The translations under genes were made by a program, and so were the position numbers. The notes under the pieces were generated by a model, which saw nothing but the letters and a program-made list of their open reading frames with translations, made no database searches and had not been told where the DNA came from. From positions 1 to 48,598 of the forward strand of contig NZ_JANYUY010000053.1 of NCBI RefSeq assembly GCF_025060755.1: DNA of 48,598 nucleotides. The letters run 5' to 3'. Below, piece after piece: positions 16,161 to 23,825 of this stretch. The DNA is from Paenibacillus doosanensis (GTDB lineage Bacteria > Bacillota > Bacilli > Paenibacillales > NBRC-103111). Positions within the stretch are counted from its first letter, which is position 1. Each line of letters begins with the position of its first letter.

Positions 16161-16237
16161 GCCATCTTCATAGAAGGCTGCCATGTCCGTTGATCGCGTT
16201 GACGGTCAGGCGGCTTGGGCCCAGCGCCGAAAACATT

Positions 16238-16260
16238 GCCGGGGAAGACCCGGCTTTTTT
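16238..16260 (+). terminator. Intrinsic terminator after the VOC gene
   Basis: GCCGGG-GAAGA-CCCGGC followed by TTTTTT. The 172-nt repeated element begins directly at the end of this T-run, the same arrangement as at 41739-41774. Confidence 0.9.
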
Positions 16261-16432
16261 GTTGTTTAGGAAATGATGCGCAGCCATATCCTGAGGATAT
16301 CCGGGGGCTCCCCCGAAAGTAAAGTCTACCCATAGAACGATCCTAGCTGAATGGTTAGACGCCGATCCAGCTAGGCTGGATGCGGACGGAATAAGCTTCA
16401 GAGCATCACGTCACTTTTGGCGGATTGGTTCT
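16261..16432 (+). ncRNA. Repeated structured element, copy 1 (possible RNA or small mobile repeat)
   Basis: It is about 92 percent identical (roughly 14 differences by hand alignment) to 41775-41947. Stems are kept between copies: AGGAAATG with CATATCCT (one mismatch), CGGGG-GCTC-CCCCG, TCTACCC with GGTTAGA and ATCCAGC with GCTGGAT. The CTA upstream of the ATCCAGC hairpin can pair with its TAG loop; in the other copy these become CGG and CCG, a compensatory change. It starts at a terminator T-run and ends next to a TTG that opens a short frame. It could be a conserved regulatory RNA or a bcr-type mobile repeat. Confidence 0.6.
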
Positions 16433-16558
16433 TTGCACGGACGGCTGCGGCTTCATGGACTCATCTTTTATTTCGGCGCTATCTTAGTTATACTGGGCGT
16501 TTTGATAGCCTCGGAAGCTTTTAAATTCGCCTCCGCACAGGCCGGCAAAAACCGCTAG
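16433..16558 (+). CDS. Possible 41-aa single-span membrane peptide after the repeated element
   Basis: The frame opens with a TTG immediately after the repeated element and encodes a short basic start followed by a clear membrane helix (LIFYFGAILVILGVLIASEAF) and a polar tail. GGCGGA lies eight bases before the TTG and corresponds to GGGGGA in the other copy. The last four bases overlap the end of the convergent WYL regulator gene. The start codon and ribosome site are weak, so this could be a chance frame, but the hydrophobic segment is convincing as a membrane helix. Confidence 0.35.
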   Translation: MHGRLRLHGLIFYFGAILVILGVLIASEAFKFASAQAGKNR

Positions 16559-17496
16559 TAGCGGGCCAGCAGCTCAGAGAGTCTGCTGCGGATCGAATCC
16601 TTCAATTCCGCCGGCTCCTGCAAAGCGGTCTCATCGCCCAGCGCAATGAAAAATTCCGTAAAAAAAGGAATGTCGGCGCGGGACACATCCGTATCGATGG
16701 AGCCGCTTCCGTCTTCTCGAACGAGCAGCATCGGAGCGAGCCAGAGCTCGCCTTCGCATCGCTGAACCCCGGCGCGGGTCAATTCGGCGCGAAGACGGAT
16801 AGGCTCTTTGGGCGCCGCCGCTTCCTTCCGGCTCAGGCGTATGTCGCCTAAGTCGAGCGGCTCCGTTCCGGAGGTGTCGTAAGCCGCTTCCCTGATGCGG
16901 TCGCAGCGGAAGACGCGGAAGCCTTGGCGCAGGAAGCAGTAAGCCGTACAATACCAGAACCCGTTGTTCGCATAGATGCACACAGGCTGGATCAAGCGGG
17001 TTCTCGCGCCATCTTCCCTCGATTCGTATTCGATCGAGAGCACTTGCTGACGCACGGCCGCGTCCAGCAGGATGGGCAAACACGGGGCGTCGCCGCGCCG
17101 CGTCGGAGCAATGAAGTCGACTCGGTCCTTCATGCTGTCGATCCGGTCCCGAACGTCTCCGGGCAGATGCAAATAAAACTTGCTCAGCGCGGAAGCGGAC
17201 TCCGCTTCGAAGGGCAGCGAAGAATAATGCCGCAGCGCATGCACCGCAAAGAACATGGACACGGCCTCTCCCTCCGTAAAGGCAATGGGAGGAAGCACTC
17301 TCTCCCTGATTACTTGATAGCCGCCGTGCGGTCCCACTTCCGAGTATAAAGGGACTCCCAGCTCGCTTAGCTCCTGCAAATCCCGCAAAATCGTACGCGT
17401 GGAGACGCCGAATTCGTCGGCAAGCTCCTGAACCTTGAACCGGCGTTTTCGGTTAACGGTCATCATCAGCTCCATCAGCCGCTTCGACTTGGACAT
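16555..17496 (-). CDS. HTH-WYL transcriptional regulator (YafY/DeoR-type)
   Basis: The 313-residue protein has an N-terminal HTH_11 domain (MELMMTVNRKRRFKVQELAD, then STRTILRDLQEL) and a C-terminal WYL domain (SIEYESREDGARTRLIQPV, then NNGFWYCTAYCFLRQGFRVF, and DRIREA). WYL domains bind nucleotides or other ligands and control the DNA-binding domain. GGAG precedes the ATG at 17496. Two nearly identical candidate operators, at 15634 and at 17526 just upstream of its own start, suggest it regulates itself and the VOC gene. The rightward partner at 17526 seems to be a decayed transporter gene. Confidence 0.9.
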   Translation of the reverse strand: MSKSKRLMELMMTVNRKRRFKVQELADEFGVSTRTILRDLQELSELGVPLYSEVGPHGGYQVIRERVLPPIAFTEGEAVSMFFAVHALRHYSSLPFEAESASALSKFYLHLPGDVRDRIDSMKDRVDFIAPTRRGDAPCLPILLDAAVRQQVLSIEYESREDGARTRLIQPVCIYANNGFWYCTAYCFLRQGFRVFRCDRIREAAYDTSGTEPLDLGDIRLSRKEAAAPKEPIRLRAELTRAGVQRCEGELWLAPMLLVREDGSGSIDTDVSRADIPFFTEFFIALGDETALQEPAELKDSIRSRLSELLARY

Positions 17497-17525
17497 CCCG
17501 GTCAGCTCCTTAGGAAGATGTCATT

Positions 17526-17552
17526 GAATTTACGACAAGTTTTGTCACTATT
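17526..17552 (+). promoter_or_regulatory. Candidate WYL-regulator operator, second site
   Basis: GAATTTACGACA-AGTTT-TGTCACTATT, 30 bp upstream of the WYL regulator and reading towards the transporter remnant. It repeats the site at 15634 on the same strand, with the same TTGAAT before it and a TATTAT-like hexamer at its right edge, as expected for a rightward promoter under repressor control. Confidence 0.55.
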
Positions 17553-17604
17553 ATCTCATAAGATAAACATGTCAAGCAACAATAAACTTTAGGAGTAATG
17601 ATGG

Positions 17605-17810
17605 AGGCGAAAATTTGCCGCGCTGTTTTGTGCCATTATGTTTATGATCGGCACGGATACGTTTCTGTGTCGCTTACTTGGCGGCGTCGGTGCGGCGTTC
17701 ACGGAGCCTCAAGCCAACTCGGCGGGTACCCGTCGATCGGCGTCTTCGCGGCGGTCTGCTTGACGCTCTCGCAGGGGAGCTTCTTAATTCGGAGACGTGC
17801 TTGAGGGGAA
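17605..17810 (+). pseudogene. Possible remnant of an MFS transporter gene
   Basis: The frame through 17612-17680 encodes KFAALFCAIMFMIGTDTFL, which resembles the first membrane segment of drug-efflux MFS transporters. It continues as LLGGVGAAFTEPQANSAG, resembling the loop before the second segment, and then hits a stop. Another frame continues with a hydrophobic GVFAAVCLTL. No intact frame remains over the expected 1.2 kb. It lies directly downstream of the candidate operator at 17526, so it may be the lost target gene of the WYL regulator. The match is by eye and short. Confidence 0.35.
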
Positions 17811-17923
17811 ATGCCTCGCGTACAGAGCGAAAACCGGCATCCGCCTTTTAAGATGTATCGAACCTGCGGGCGAAGGCTTTATAATGAAGGATGGCAAGCA
17901 ACTATCCAAAGCAGGAGGAGTCC

Positions 17924-18397
17924 ATGAACATGATACAACGGCCTGATCGCGGAGCAGGCGCTACAGAAGAGCATGCCCGGTTAATCTTGAACAGCTACAA
18001 GCGGCTGATCGGCCGGGATTTGATCCCCGTCGATCCGGGAAGCAGCTTGGCGGAGCAGTTGTTCGAATCCGCTATCGTCGTGCTTTCGCACGGCACCGAG
18101 GCCGATCCGGTCTTGAATTACGGCAACCGCGCCGCGCTGACGCTATGGGAAATGGATTGGGAGACGTTTACTCAGACTCCGTCCCGTTATACGGCGGAGC
18201 CGATGGAGCGCTCGGAGCGCGACCGGTTTCTGCAGGCGGTAGCGGAGAAAGGCTACGTGGACCATTACACGGGCATACGGATTTCGAGCGGCGGGCGCAG
18301 ATTTTACATTCAGCAGGCGATCGTCTGGAATTTGCGGGATGAAGCCGGGCGTTATGCCGGACAGGCCGCTTCTTTCGGCTCTTACAAGGACTGCTGA
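17924..18397 (+). CDS. MEKHLA domain protein
   Basis: The 157-residue protein matches the MEKHLA (PAS-like) family. It has the segment LFESAIVVLSHGTEADPVLNYGN, followed by ALTLWEMDWETFTQTPSRYTAEPMER and the C-terminal GYVDHYTGIRISSGGRRFYIQQAIVWNLRDEAG. The domain resembles PAS sensor domains and may bind a ligand. Its function in bacteria is unknown. AGGAGG lies five bases before the ATG at 17924. It appears monocistronic, and a TATAAT at 17880 may be part of its promoter. Confidence 0.85.
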   Translation: MNMIQRPDRGAGATEEHARLILNSYKRLIGRDLIPVDPGSSLAEQLFESAIVVLSHGTEADPVLNYGNRAALTLWEMDWETFTQTPSRYTAEPMERSERDRFLQAVAEKGYVDHYTGIRISSGGRRFYIQQAIVWNLRDEAGRYAGQAASFGSYKDC

Positions 18398-18550
18398 TCG
18401 CTCCCTGAACAGCGGCGTTTCGGCCTCGGGTACCGGAGGACCGGATGGGGCTCAGGCAGGCTCATGAGGAAAATCGTCTCTGCCGCCGGCATAAGCGGAA
18501 GCCGGAAGGACCGCCGGTCCATACAATATAAATATAGAGGCATACATCGG

Positions 18551-18712
18551 ATGAAAGGGCTGGCGGCGATGAACAACACCTTTAAACAGGGCTTCAAATT
18601 TATGATGGAAAACAAAGATATTCAGAAGATGTTCAAGGATATGGCCAAAGCTCAGAAACAGGTGGACGCGGCGGTCAAGGCGGCGGAGAAGCTGAAGAAG
18701 AAGTGGGGCTGA
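18551..18712 (+). CDS. 53-aa helical protein, unknown function
   Basis: The peptide (MKGLAAMNNTFKQGFKFMME, ending AAVKAAEKLKKKWG) is a lysine-rich amphipathic helix with no signal. AGAGG lies about ten bases before ATG 18551; ATG 18569 is a second option. TATAAATATAG upstream could supply a -10 element. The stop codon lies inside a 17-nt tandem repeat. Small conserved proteins of this type occur in Bacillota, but I cannot name a family. Confidence 0.6.
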   Translation: MKGLAAMNNTFKQGFKFMMENKDIQKMFKDMAKAQKQVDAAVKAAEKLKKKWG

Positions 18713-18768
18713 AGCAGAAGCGGGACTGAAGCAGAAGTGGAGTTAAAGCAGAAGCGGGGCTGACGCAG
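18705..18768 (+). repeat. 17-nt tandem repeat over a gene end
   Basis: Three full units and one partial unit of GGGGCTGAAGCAGAAGC with single-base variation start at 18705, 18722, 18739 and 18756. The first unit includes the stop codon of the 53-aa gene, so unit number does not alter the protein. Confidence 0.85.
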
Positions 18769-18790
18769 CGGCCTGTTGCACGCACGGTTC

Positions 18791-18831
18791 GAGACGGATA
18801 AGGAGGGTTCTCCTGTCAGTCTCTTTTTTTT
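18791..18831 (+). terminator. Intrinsic terminator after the 53-aa gene
   Basis: GAGAC/GTCTC outer arms and GGAG/CTCC inner arms are followed by eight T residues. Confidence 0.85.
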
Positions 18832-18873
18832 GCAGGCGGCAAGGGCAAATACAATCAAAATTTCGGGGTTGCG

Positions 18874-19266
18874 CTAAGGCGCGGCGAGCGGAGCGGGCTC
18901 TGACCAAATCAGCTTCTCGCTCCGGCCGTCCTCTCCTTGCAGATAGACATGGCTAATATTGGCGTCAGGCAGCGAGGCGGCGATATCGAAATCGCCGGAA
19001 CGGGCAAGCAAGCTGTAGCGCAGCCGGACATACAAATGCCCGCCGTCCTGCGCCAGATTGTAGCCGCTGTAGCCCGTGCCGCTGCCGGTGGTCGTTCCGT
19101 TCAGCAGCAGCTTGCCGCCGGTCACGTGGACTTCCTTCACGATAATGGCGTCGGGATGAGCGGGAGATCCGTATCCTGCATAGCCGTATACTCCTAAGGC
19201 AGCGGCTGAAATCAGGAGCGCGCTCAGGATCAGCGTCCTTCTCCCGCCTGCTTTGCGCAACATCAT
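18874..19266 (-). CDS. Secreted or membrane-anchored small protein, unknown function
   Basis: The 130-residue protein has a basic start (MMLRKAGGRR) and a hydrophobic segment (TLILSALLISAAALGVYGYAG) that is a signal peptide or anchor. The rest is predicted beta-rich (HVTGGKLLLNGTTTGSGTGY, then HLYVRLRYSLLA) and resembles a small extracellular beta domain. AAAGGGGAG precedes the ATG at 19266. No family is recognised. Confidence 0.75.
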   Translation of the reverse strand: MMLRKAGGRRTLILSALLISAAALGVYGYAGYGSPAHPDAIIVKEVHVTGGKLLLNGTTTGSGTGYSGYNLAQDGGHLYVRLRYSLLARSGDFDIAASLPDANISHVYLQGEDGRSEKLIWSEPAPLAAP

Positions 19267-19429
19267 GACGATGCTCCCCTTTCTCGAAAAGAATGGTATG
19301 GAAAAAACAAAGATACTACAATAATAAATGGAAACGGATTACGGTTCAACATAGAGCCACGGACTACGGATGAAACGGCTTTCAAAACGAACGAATTTTT
19401 GATACATTATTAGCACTAAAAGCATGGTG

Positions 19430-19560
19430 AACAAAGAGCGGAGGGGCATTTGAATCCGGAAAAGCGTTCAGCGTTCGCCTAAGAATAACGGAGTCTCTCC
19501 ATAGAAAAAGGAATCAACACCTTAAACATCCGATTTCAACGTGGTGAACAATCGACCGCA
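19430..19560 (+). repeat. Dispersed repeat module B, partial copy
   Basis: TAAAAGCATGGTGAACAAAG, GAGCGGAGGGGCATTTGAAT, CCGGAAAAGCG, TCAGCGTTCGCCT, CCATAGAAAAAGGAAT and CCGATTTCAACG repeat the order of landmarks at 20129-20250. It stops before the GATTGGAGGATCAAATGG part. Confidence 0.7.
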
Positions 19561-20115
19561 AAGGATGCTCGTTTTTTACCACTCCATTAAAATCAACTTC
19601 ACAGCGTTTGGAATCCGGTATCCTACATCTTTCTCAGGAGCGGGTAAGCGTTCGAACGGCCTGGAAAAGGGGCTGCAGCAGGTGAAGCCCCCGGAACCGG
19701 GGGATCGAACCGTTTCTAAGTTTAACGGACATGAGGGAGCTAAATTCGTCGCAAACAGACGCTTTTTAAACGTAACGGTCATGACGGCGCTTACATAGCT
19801 CCGAATTGCTTTCTAAGGCGGCGTTGTCAACAAATAGCTGCATCTGTGTCCGTTTAGAAATCCAAGATGGCCGATAGGGTTTATATAACGGCCGCTGTGT
19901 CCGTTACGAGTGTACTTTGTTATCGCTCACATTTACAGCGGATTTCCCCTACTATAGAAGGGTAGCCGACTGCGCATGCGAGAGCATCTTCCGATCGCAC
20001 CCATCTTGAATTTCTTGAATAATCGGCCCTTAAATGGGCTGCAATTCGGGAACAAAGGCGAACGAGCCTGGCGCTTCTCCAGATTGCTCTCGTGTAGCGA
20101 TGGCTGCTTGTTCAC
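19561..20115. repeat. Long inverted repeat, copy B (partner 200-780)
   Basis: In reverse complement this segment follows 200-780 with the same landmarks in order (see copy A). A further inverted pair inside it, around GCCCCCGGAACCGGGGG near 19690, shows extra fold-back potential. No gene can be supported anywhere between 19267 and 20367. Confidence 0.8.
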
Positions 20116-20128
20116 CGCCCTTTTAAAA

Positions 20129-20305
20129 GCCCGGTGAACAAAGAGCGGAGGGGCATTTGAATCCGGAAAAGCGTCAGCGTTCGCCTTTGAAAGCGGATCT
20201 TTATCTATAGAAAAGAGGAAACAACGATCCAAAAATCCGATTTCAACAGCGATTGGAGGATCAAATGGACGCCGCAGCGGCCTTTTTCGCCACCCTTCTA
20301 ACGGC
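20129..20305 (+). repeat. Dispersed repeat module B, full copy
   Basis: It opens AAAAGCCCGGTGAACAAAG and contains CTATAGAAAAGAGG, ATCCGATTTCAACA, GCGATTGGAGGATCAAATGG, ACGCCGCAGCGG and CCACCCTTCTAA, nearly the same as 781-890. It ends 60 bp before the YesN-type regulator gene. Confidence 0.75.
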
Positions 20306-20367
20306 CGTCTGCAATACAGGGCGCAGCTAGGGAGAGACGTATACCGTCCTATACAGGAGGAGTAATC

Positions 20368-22023
20368 ATGTACAAGCTTATTTTGGTAGAAGACGAGGAG
20401 GAAGTCAGGGAAAGCGTCGTGGAGGAGATCGATTGGGCCTCCTGCGGCTTCGAGGTCGCCGATACGGCGGAGAACGGCAGCGAGGCGATGGAGCTGATCG
20501 AGAGATGGACTCCGGACGTCGTCGTAACCGACATTCGCATGCCGTTCATGGACGGTCTGCAGCTGTCCGAATGGATTCGCGGCAAATACCCGATGACCAA
20601 AATCATTATTTTAACCGGCTACGATGAGTTCGAATATGCTCAGAAGGCGGTCAAAATGCATATCGACGAATATGTGTTGAAGCCTTTTTCCACTCAAGAG
20701 CTTATGCAAGCGCTGGCCAAGATCAAGCGGCTGATCGACGAGGAAATCGCCCGGAAGGAGAACGTTCTGACGCTGCAGGAGCATTACAGGCAAAGCCTGC
20801 CTGTGCTTCGCGAAGTGTTCCTCGGTTCGCTGATGAACCGCAAGCTGCCCCGGGCCGAAATCGAGCAAAAGTCGCTCAACTATAACGTGAAGATAGACGG
20901 TGCAAGCTTCGTCGTGTCCGTACTCAGCATGGACAATCCCGGCGGAGAGGAAGCGGCCGATCCGAACGGGAGGAGGGCCGGGTCGCAATCGCTCAAATAT
21001 TCCAAGGACCAGGAATTGAAATTGTTTGCGATCTTAAACATTTCCGAGGAAATAGTCAATAAATACGAGGCGGGCATCGTGTTTTTGCACAACGGCAATC
21101 TTGTGCTGCTCACCGCGGCGGCGGAAACGGACCAGGAGGCGGTAAGCAAACGTACGGCATCCGTGCTGGAAGAGATCCGCCAGAGCATCGAGAAATATGT
21201 GAAGCTGTCGGTGACGATCGGCGTCGGCACGGTCACAGCGGATATCGCCAACGTCAGCTATTCGTACAAATCGGCGGTGATGGCGCTTGATTACCGGCTT
21301 ATTCTCGGCAATAACCGGATCATAATGATCGACGACGTCGAGAAACGCGCCGTAGAGAAGCTGCAGTTCGATGAACTGAAGGAGCATGCGCTCATTCGCT
21401 GCATTAAGGTAGGCACGCTTCAGGAGATGAAGGAGCTGGTGGACGAGCTGTTCCAGGGGATTGAGGCGGCGCCGGTGTCGTTCAAGGATTACCAGATTTA
21501 TTTGCTGGAGATGCTGACCGCCATATTGAAAGCGGCCAAAGACGCCAATCCCGATCTGGACCCGGTGCTCGGGGCAAGCTTCAATCCGTTCGCCGAAATC
21601 CATAAGCTGACCAACCCGCAGGAAGCGAAGGATTGGATTGCAGGGCTGTGCGGCCGCCTGATGAGCAGCATTGTCAGCGAGCGGCAGTCCTCCTACAAAT
21701 CGCTGGTCGATAAGGCGAAGGCGTACGCGCTGGCGCATTATCACGAGAGCGATATTTCGATCAACAAGGTGTGCAGCCATCTGCATATTAGTGCGGGCTA
21801 TTTCAGCGGCATTTTCAAAAAAGAAACGAGGATGACGTTCGTCGGCTACTTGCTGCATATCCGCATGGAGGCGGCCAAAGTAATGCTGCGGACAACCGAT
21901 TTGAAGACGTTCGAAATCGCCGAGAAGGTGGGCTACTCGGAGCCCAATTATTTCAGCTACTCGTTCCGCAAATATGTAGGGGTTTCTCCCAAAGAATATA
22001 AGAACAGCTCGCGCGAAGCTTAA
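20368..22023 (+). CDS. AraC-type response regulator (YesN family)
   Basis: The 551-residue protein has an N-terminal receiver domain with D9 and phospho-acceptor D55 in VVTDIRMP and a Lys in YVLKPF. A long middle region is typical of YesN. Two AraC-type helix-turn-helix motifs lie at the C-terminus (DISINKVCSHLHISAGYFSG, then TFEIAEKVGYSEPNYFSYSF). AGGAGGAG precedes the ATG. It is followed 20 bp later by its partner kinase gene. Such regulators bind direct repeats spaced by about two helical turns and control sugar-uptake genes. The 21-nt repeat at 24925, before mglB, is a candidate site. Confidence 0.92.
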   Translation: MYKLILVEDEEEVRESVVEEIDWASCGFEVADTAENGSEAMELIERWTPDVVVTDIRMPFMDGLQLSEWIRGKYPMTKIIILTGYDEFEYAQKAVKMHIDEYVLKPFSTQELMQALAKIKRLIDEEIARKENVLTLQEHYRQSLPVLREVFLGSLMNRKLPRAEIEQKSLNYNVKIDGASFVVSVLSMDNPGGEEAADPNGRRAGSQSLKYSKDQELKLFAILNISEEIVNKYEAGIVFLHNGNLVLLTAAAETDQEAVSKRTASVLEEIRQSIEKYVKLSVTIGVGTVTADIANVSYSYKSAVMALDYRLILGNNRIIMIDDVEKRAVEKLQFDELKEHALIRCIKVGTLQEMKELVDELFQGIEAAPVSFKDYQIYLLEMLTAILKAAKDANPDLDPVLGASFNPFAEIHKLTNPQEAKDWIAGLCGRLMSSIVSERQSSYKSLVDKAKAYALAHYHESDISINKVCSHLHISAGYFSGIFKKETRMTFVGYLLHIRMEAAKVMLRTTDLKTFEIAEKVGYSEPNYFSYSFRKYVGVSPKEYKNSSREA

Positions 22024-22043
22024 AGAACAGGGGGGCGGCGGCG

Positions 22044-23825
22044 ATGAATGCGATCCGCAGAAAGTATCGCGCTTTGGCCGACACGTGGAAATCGAAGAGC
22101 ATCCAGTTTATTATTACCGCCTCCTTTACGCTGATCGCCATTGCGGTCATGCTGATCGTCAGCGTCATCTTGTACAACAAATTTGCGCGGACGGCGGAGC
22201 AAAATACGTTTCTCAGCAACGGACAGATCGTGGAGCAAATTAATTACAACCTCGAAGTGTATTTGAAGGCGGTCACGGAAGTATTCGATCTGGTCGACCG
22301 CAAGGTGCGCGCCGGCAGCCCGATTCCGAACGATACGCTGCTGGAGCAGCTGAACACGATCTTCGAATCGCGCGAGGATATCGTCTCGATGGCCTTGTTT
22401 ACCCAGTCGGGCGAGCTGATTACCGGACTGCCCGCGGCCGAAATGCGCAGCAATACGAAGCTGACGGAGCAGAGCTGGTTCACGTCGGCGGTGGAAATAC
22501 CGGATCATCTGTCCTTCTCGCTGCCGCATATTCAAAATTTGTACAAAGGCGAGTACAAATGGGTCGTTTCCATGAGCAAAGGGATTACGGTTATGCGAAG
22601 CGGCAAGCCGGAACGGGCGGTTCTGCTGATCGACGTCAATTTCAAGACGATGGACGAGCTGTTCCGCAGAGTCAGCCTGGGCAAAAAAGGCTATGTATAC
22701 ATTATCGACGAATCGGCGGGCAATATCATCTACCATCCGCAGCAGCAGCTGATTTATATCGGCCTGAAATATGAAAACGTCGAACAGGCGCTGAAGTATA
22801 CGTACGGCAGCTATTTGGACGAATCGACCGGCGAGAAGCGGCTGATTACGATCAAGACGGTCAATAACATCGGCTGGAAAATTATCGGGGTTTCTTACAT
22901 GGATGAAATCGTGGCCGCCAAAAAAGAAATCGGAGGCTTTATCGCCTGGCTCCTCGCTGCGGTCATCGTATTCGTGCTGCTGATTTCCGCCTTCATGTCG
23001 GCCAAAATATCGCAGCCGATCAAAAGGCTGGAGAAATCGATGCGCAAGGTGGAGCAGGGGGACTTTCACATTCACATTCCGGTTACCGGCAACGACGAAG
23101 TGGGACGGCTGTCCCGCAGGTTCAATTATATGGTGTCGCAAATCCGCCAGCTGATGGATCAGAGCATCCGCGAGCAGGAAGCGAAGCGCAAGACCGAGCT
23201 GGACGTGCTGCAGTCGCAGATCAATCCGCATTTTTTGTACAACACGCTCAATTCCGTCGTCCGGATGGCGGGCAGCGGCAAGAGCGAGGACGTGATCACG
23301 ATGATTACGTCGCTGTCGAAGTTTTTCCGCATCAGTCTAAGCCGCGGCAAGCGCATTATTACTGTTCGGGAAGAGCTGGAGCATGTGCGCAATTATTTGG
23401 TCATTCAAAAAATCCGTTACAAAAATAAGTTCGAATACGTGATCGAAGCGGAAGAGGAGGCGCTGGATTGCCGGACGCTCAAGCTGCTGCTGCAGCCGCT
23501 GGTGGAAAATGCGATTTACCACGGCATCGAATATATGGTGGACGAAGGCTTGATCCGGATTACGGCGTCGATCGAAGGAGGCAAGCTGCTGTTCACGGTG
23601 CAGGACGACGGGCTCGGCATACCGCCGGATAAGCTGGAGCGCCTGCTTCACGGCTCGGCAGCCTCGGAGGAAGGCTCCGGCGTCGGCGTGCGCAACGTGC
23701 ATCAGCGTATCCGGCTGGCCTTCGGGGAGGAATACGGGCTGCATATCGACAGCAAGCAGGAGGAAGGCACCGTCGTTCGGGTATGGCTGCCGCTGCAGAT
23801 GGACGAAGGGGGGACGCAAGGATGA
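22044..23825 (+). CDS. Sensor histidine kinase (YesM/LytS-type)
   Basis: The 593-residue kinase has a first membrane segment at about 27-47 and a Cache-like extracellular domain. A second membrane segment at about 290-312 is followed by a HAMP domain (KISQPIKRLEKSMRKVEQGD). The kinase core has the phospho-acceptor H396 in INPHFLYNTL, the N box LLQPLVENAIYHG, and the DDGLGIP and GSGVGVRNV ATP-binding motifs. It is on the same operon as the YesN regulator and the sensor lipoprotein that overlaps its stop by four bases. Together these three form a probable sugar-sensing system. Confidence 0.92.
   Translation: MNAIRRKYRALADTWKSKSIQFIITASFTLIAIAVMLIVSVILYNKFARTAEQNTFLSNGQIVEQINYNLEVYLKAVTEVFDLVDRKVRAGSPIPNDTLLEQLNTIFESREDIVSMALFTQSGELITGLPAAEMRSNTKLTEQSWFTSAVEIPDHLSFSLPHIQNLYKGEYKWVVSMSKGITVMRSGKPERAVLLIDVNFKTMDELFRRVSLGKKGYVYIIDESAGNIIYHPQQQLIYIGLKYENVEQALKYTYGSYLDESTGEKRLITIKTVNNIGWKIIGVSYMDEIVAAKKEIGGFIAWLLAAVIVFVLLISAFMSAKISQPIKRLEKSMRKVEQGDFHIHIPVTGNDEVGRLSRRFNYMVSQIRQLMDQSIREQEAKRKTELDVLQSQINPHFLYNTLNSVVRMAGSGKSEDVITMITSLSKFFRISLSRGKRIITVREELEHVRNYLVIQKIRYKNKFEYVIEAEEEALDCRTLKLLLQPLVENAIYHGIEYMVDEGLIRITASIEGGKLLFTVQDDGLGIPPDKLERLLHGSAASEEGSGVGVRNVHQRIRLAFGEEYGLHIDSKQEEGTVVRVWLPLQMDEGGTQG

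Noticed and set aside
16280-16325. Hammerhead-ribozyme-like core in repeat copy 1 (CTGAGGA followed by a stem and CGAAA)
   Set aside because: Copy 2 has CTGTGGA, which breaks the required core, and no matching stem III with a GUH cleavage site was seen.
16148-16333. Similar minus-strand peptides in both copies of the repeated element (YFRGSPRIS, GCASFPKQQK)
   Set aside because: The similarity follows from DNA identity of the repeat; ribosome sites are absent and the frames diverge as soon as the repeat ends.
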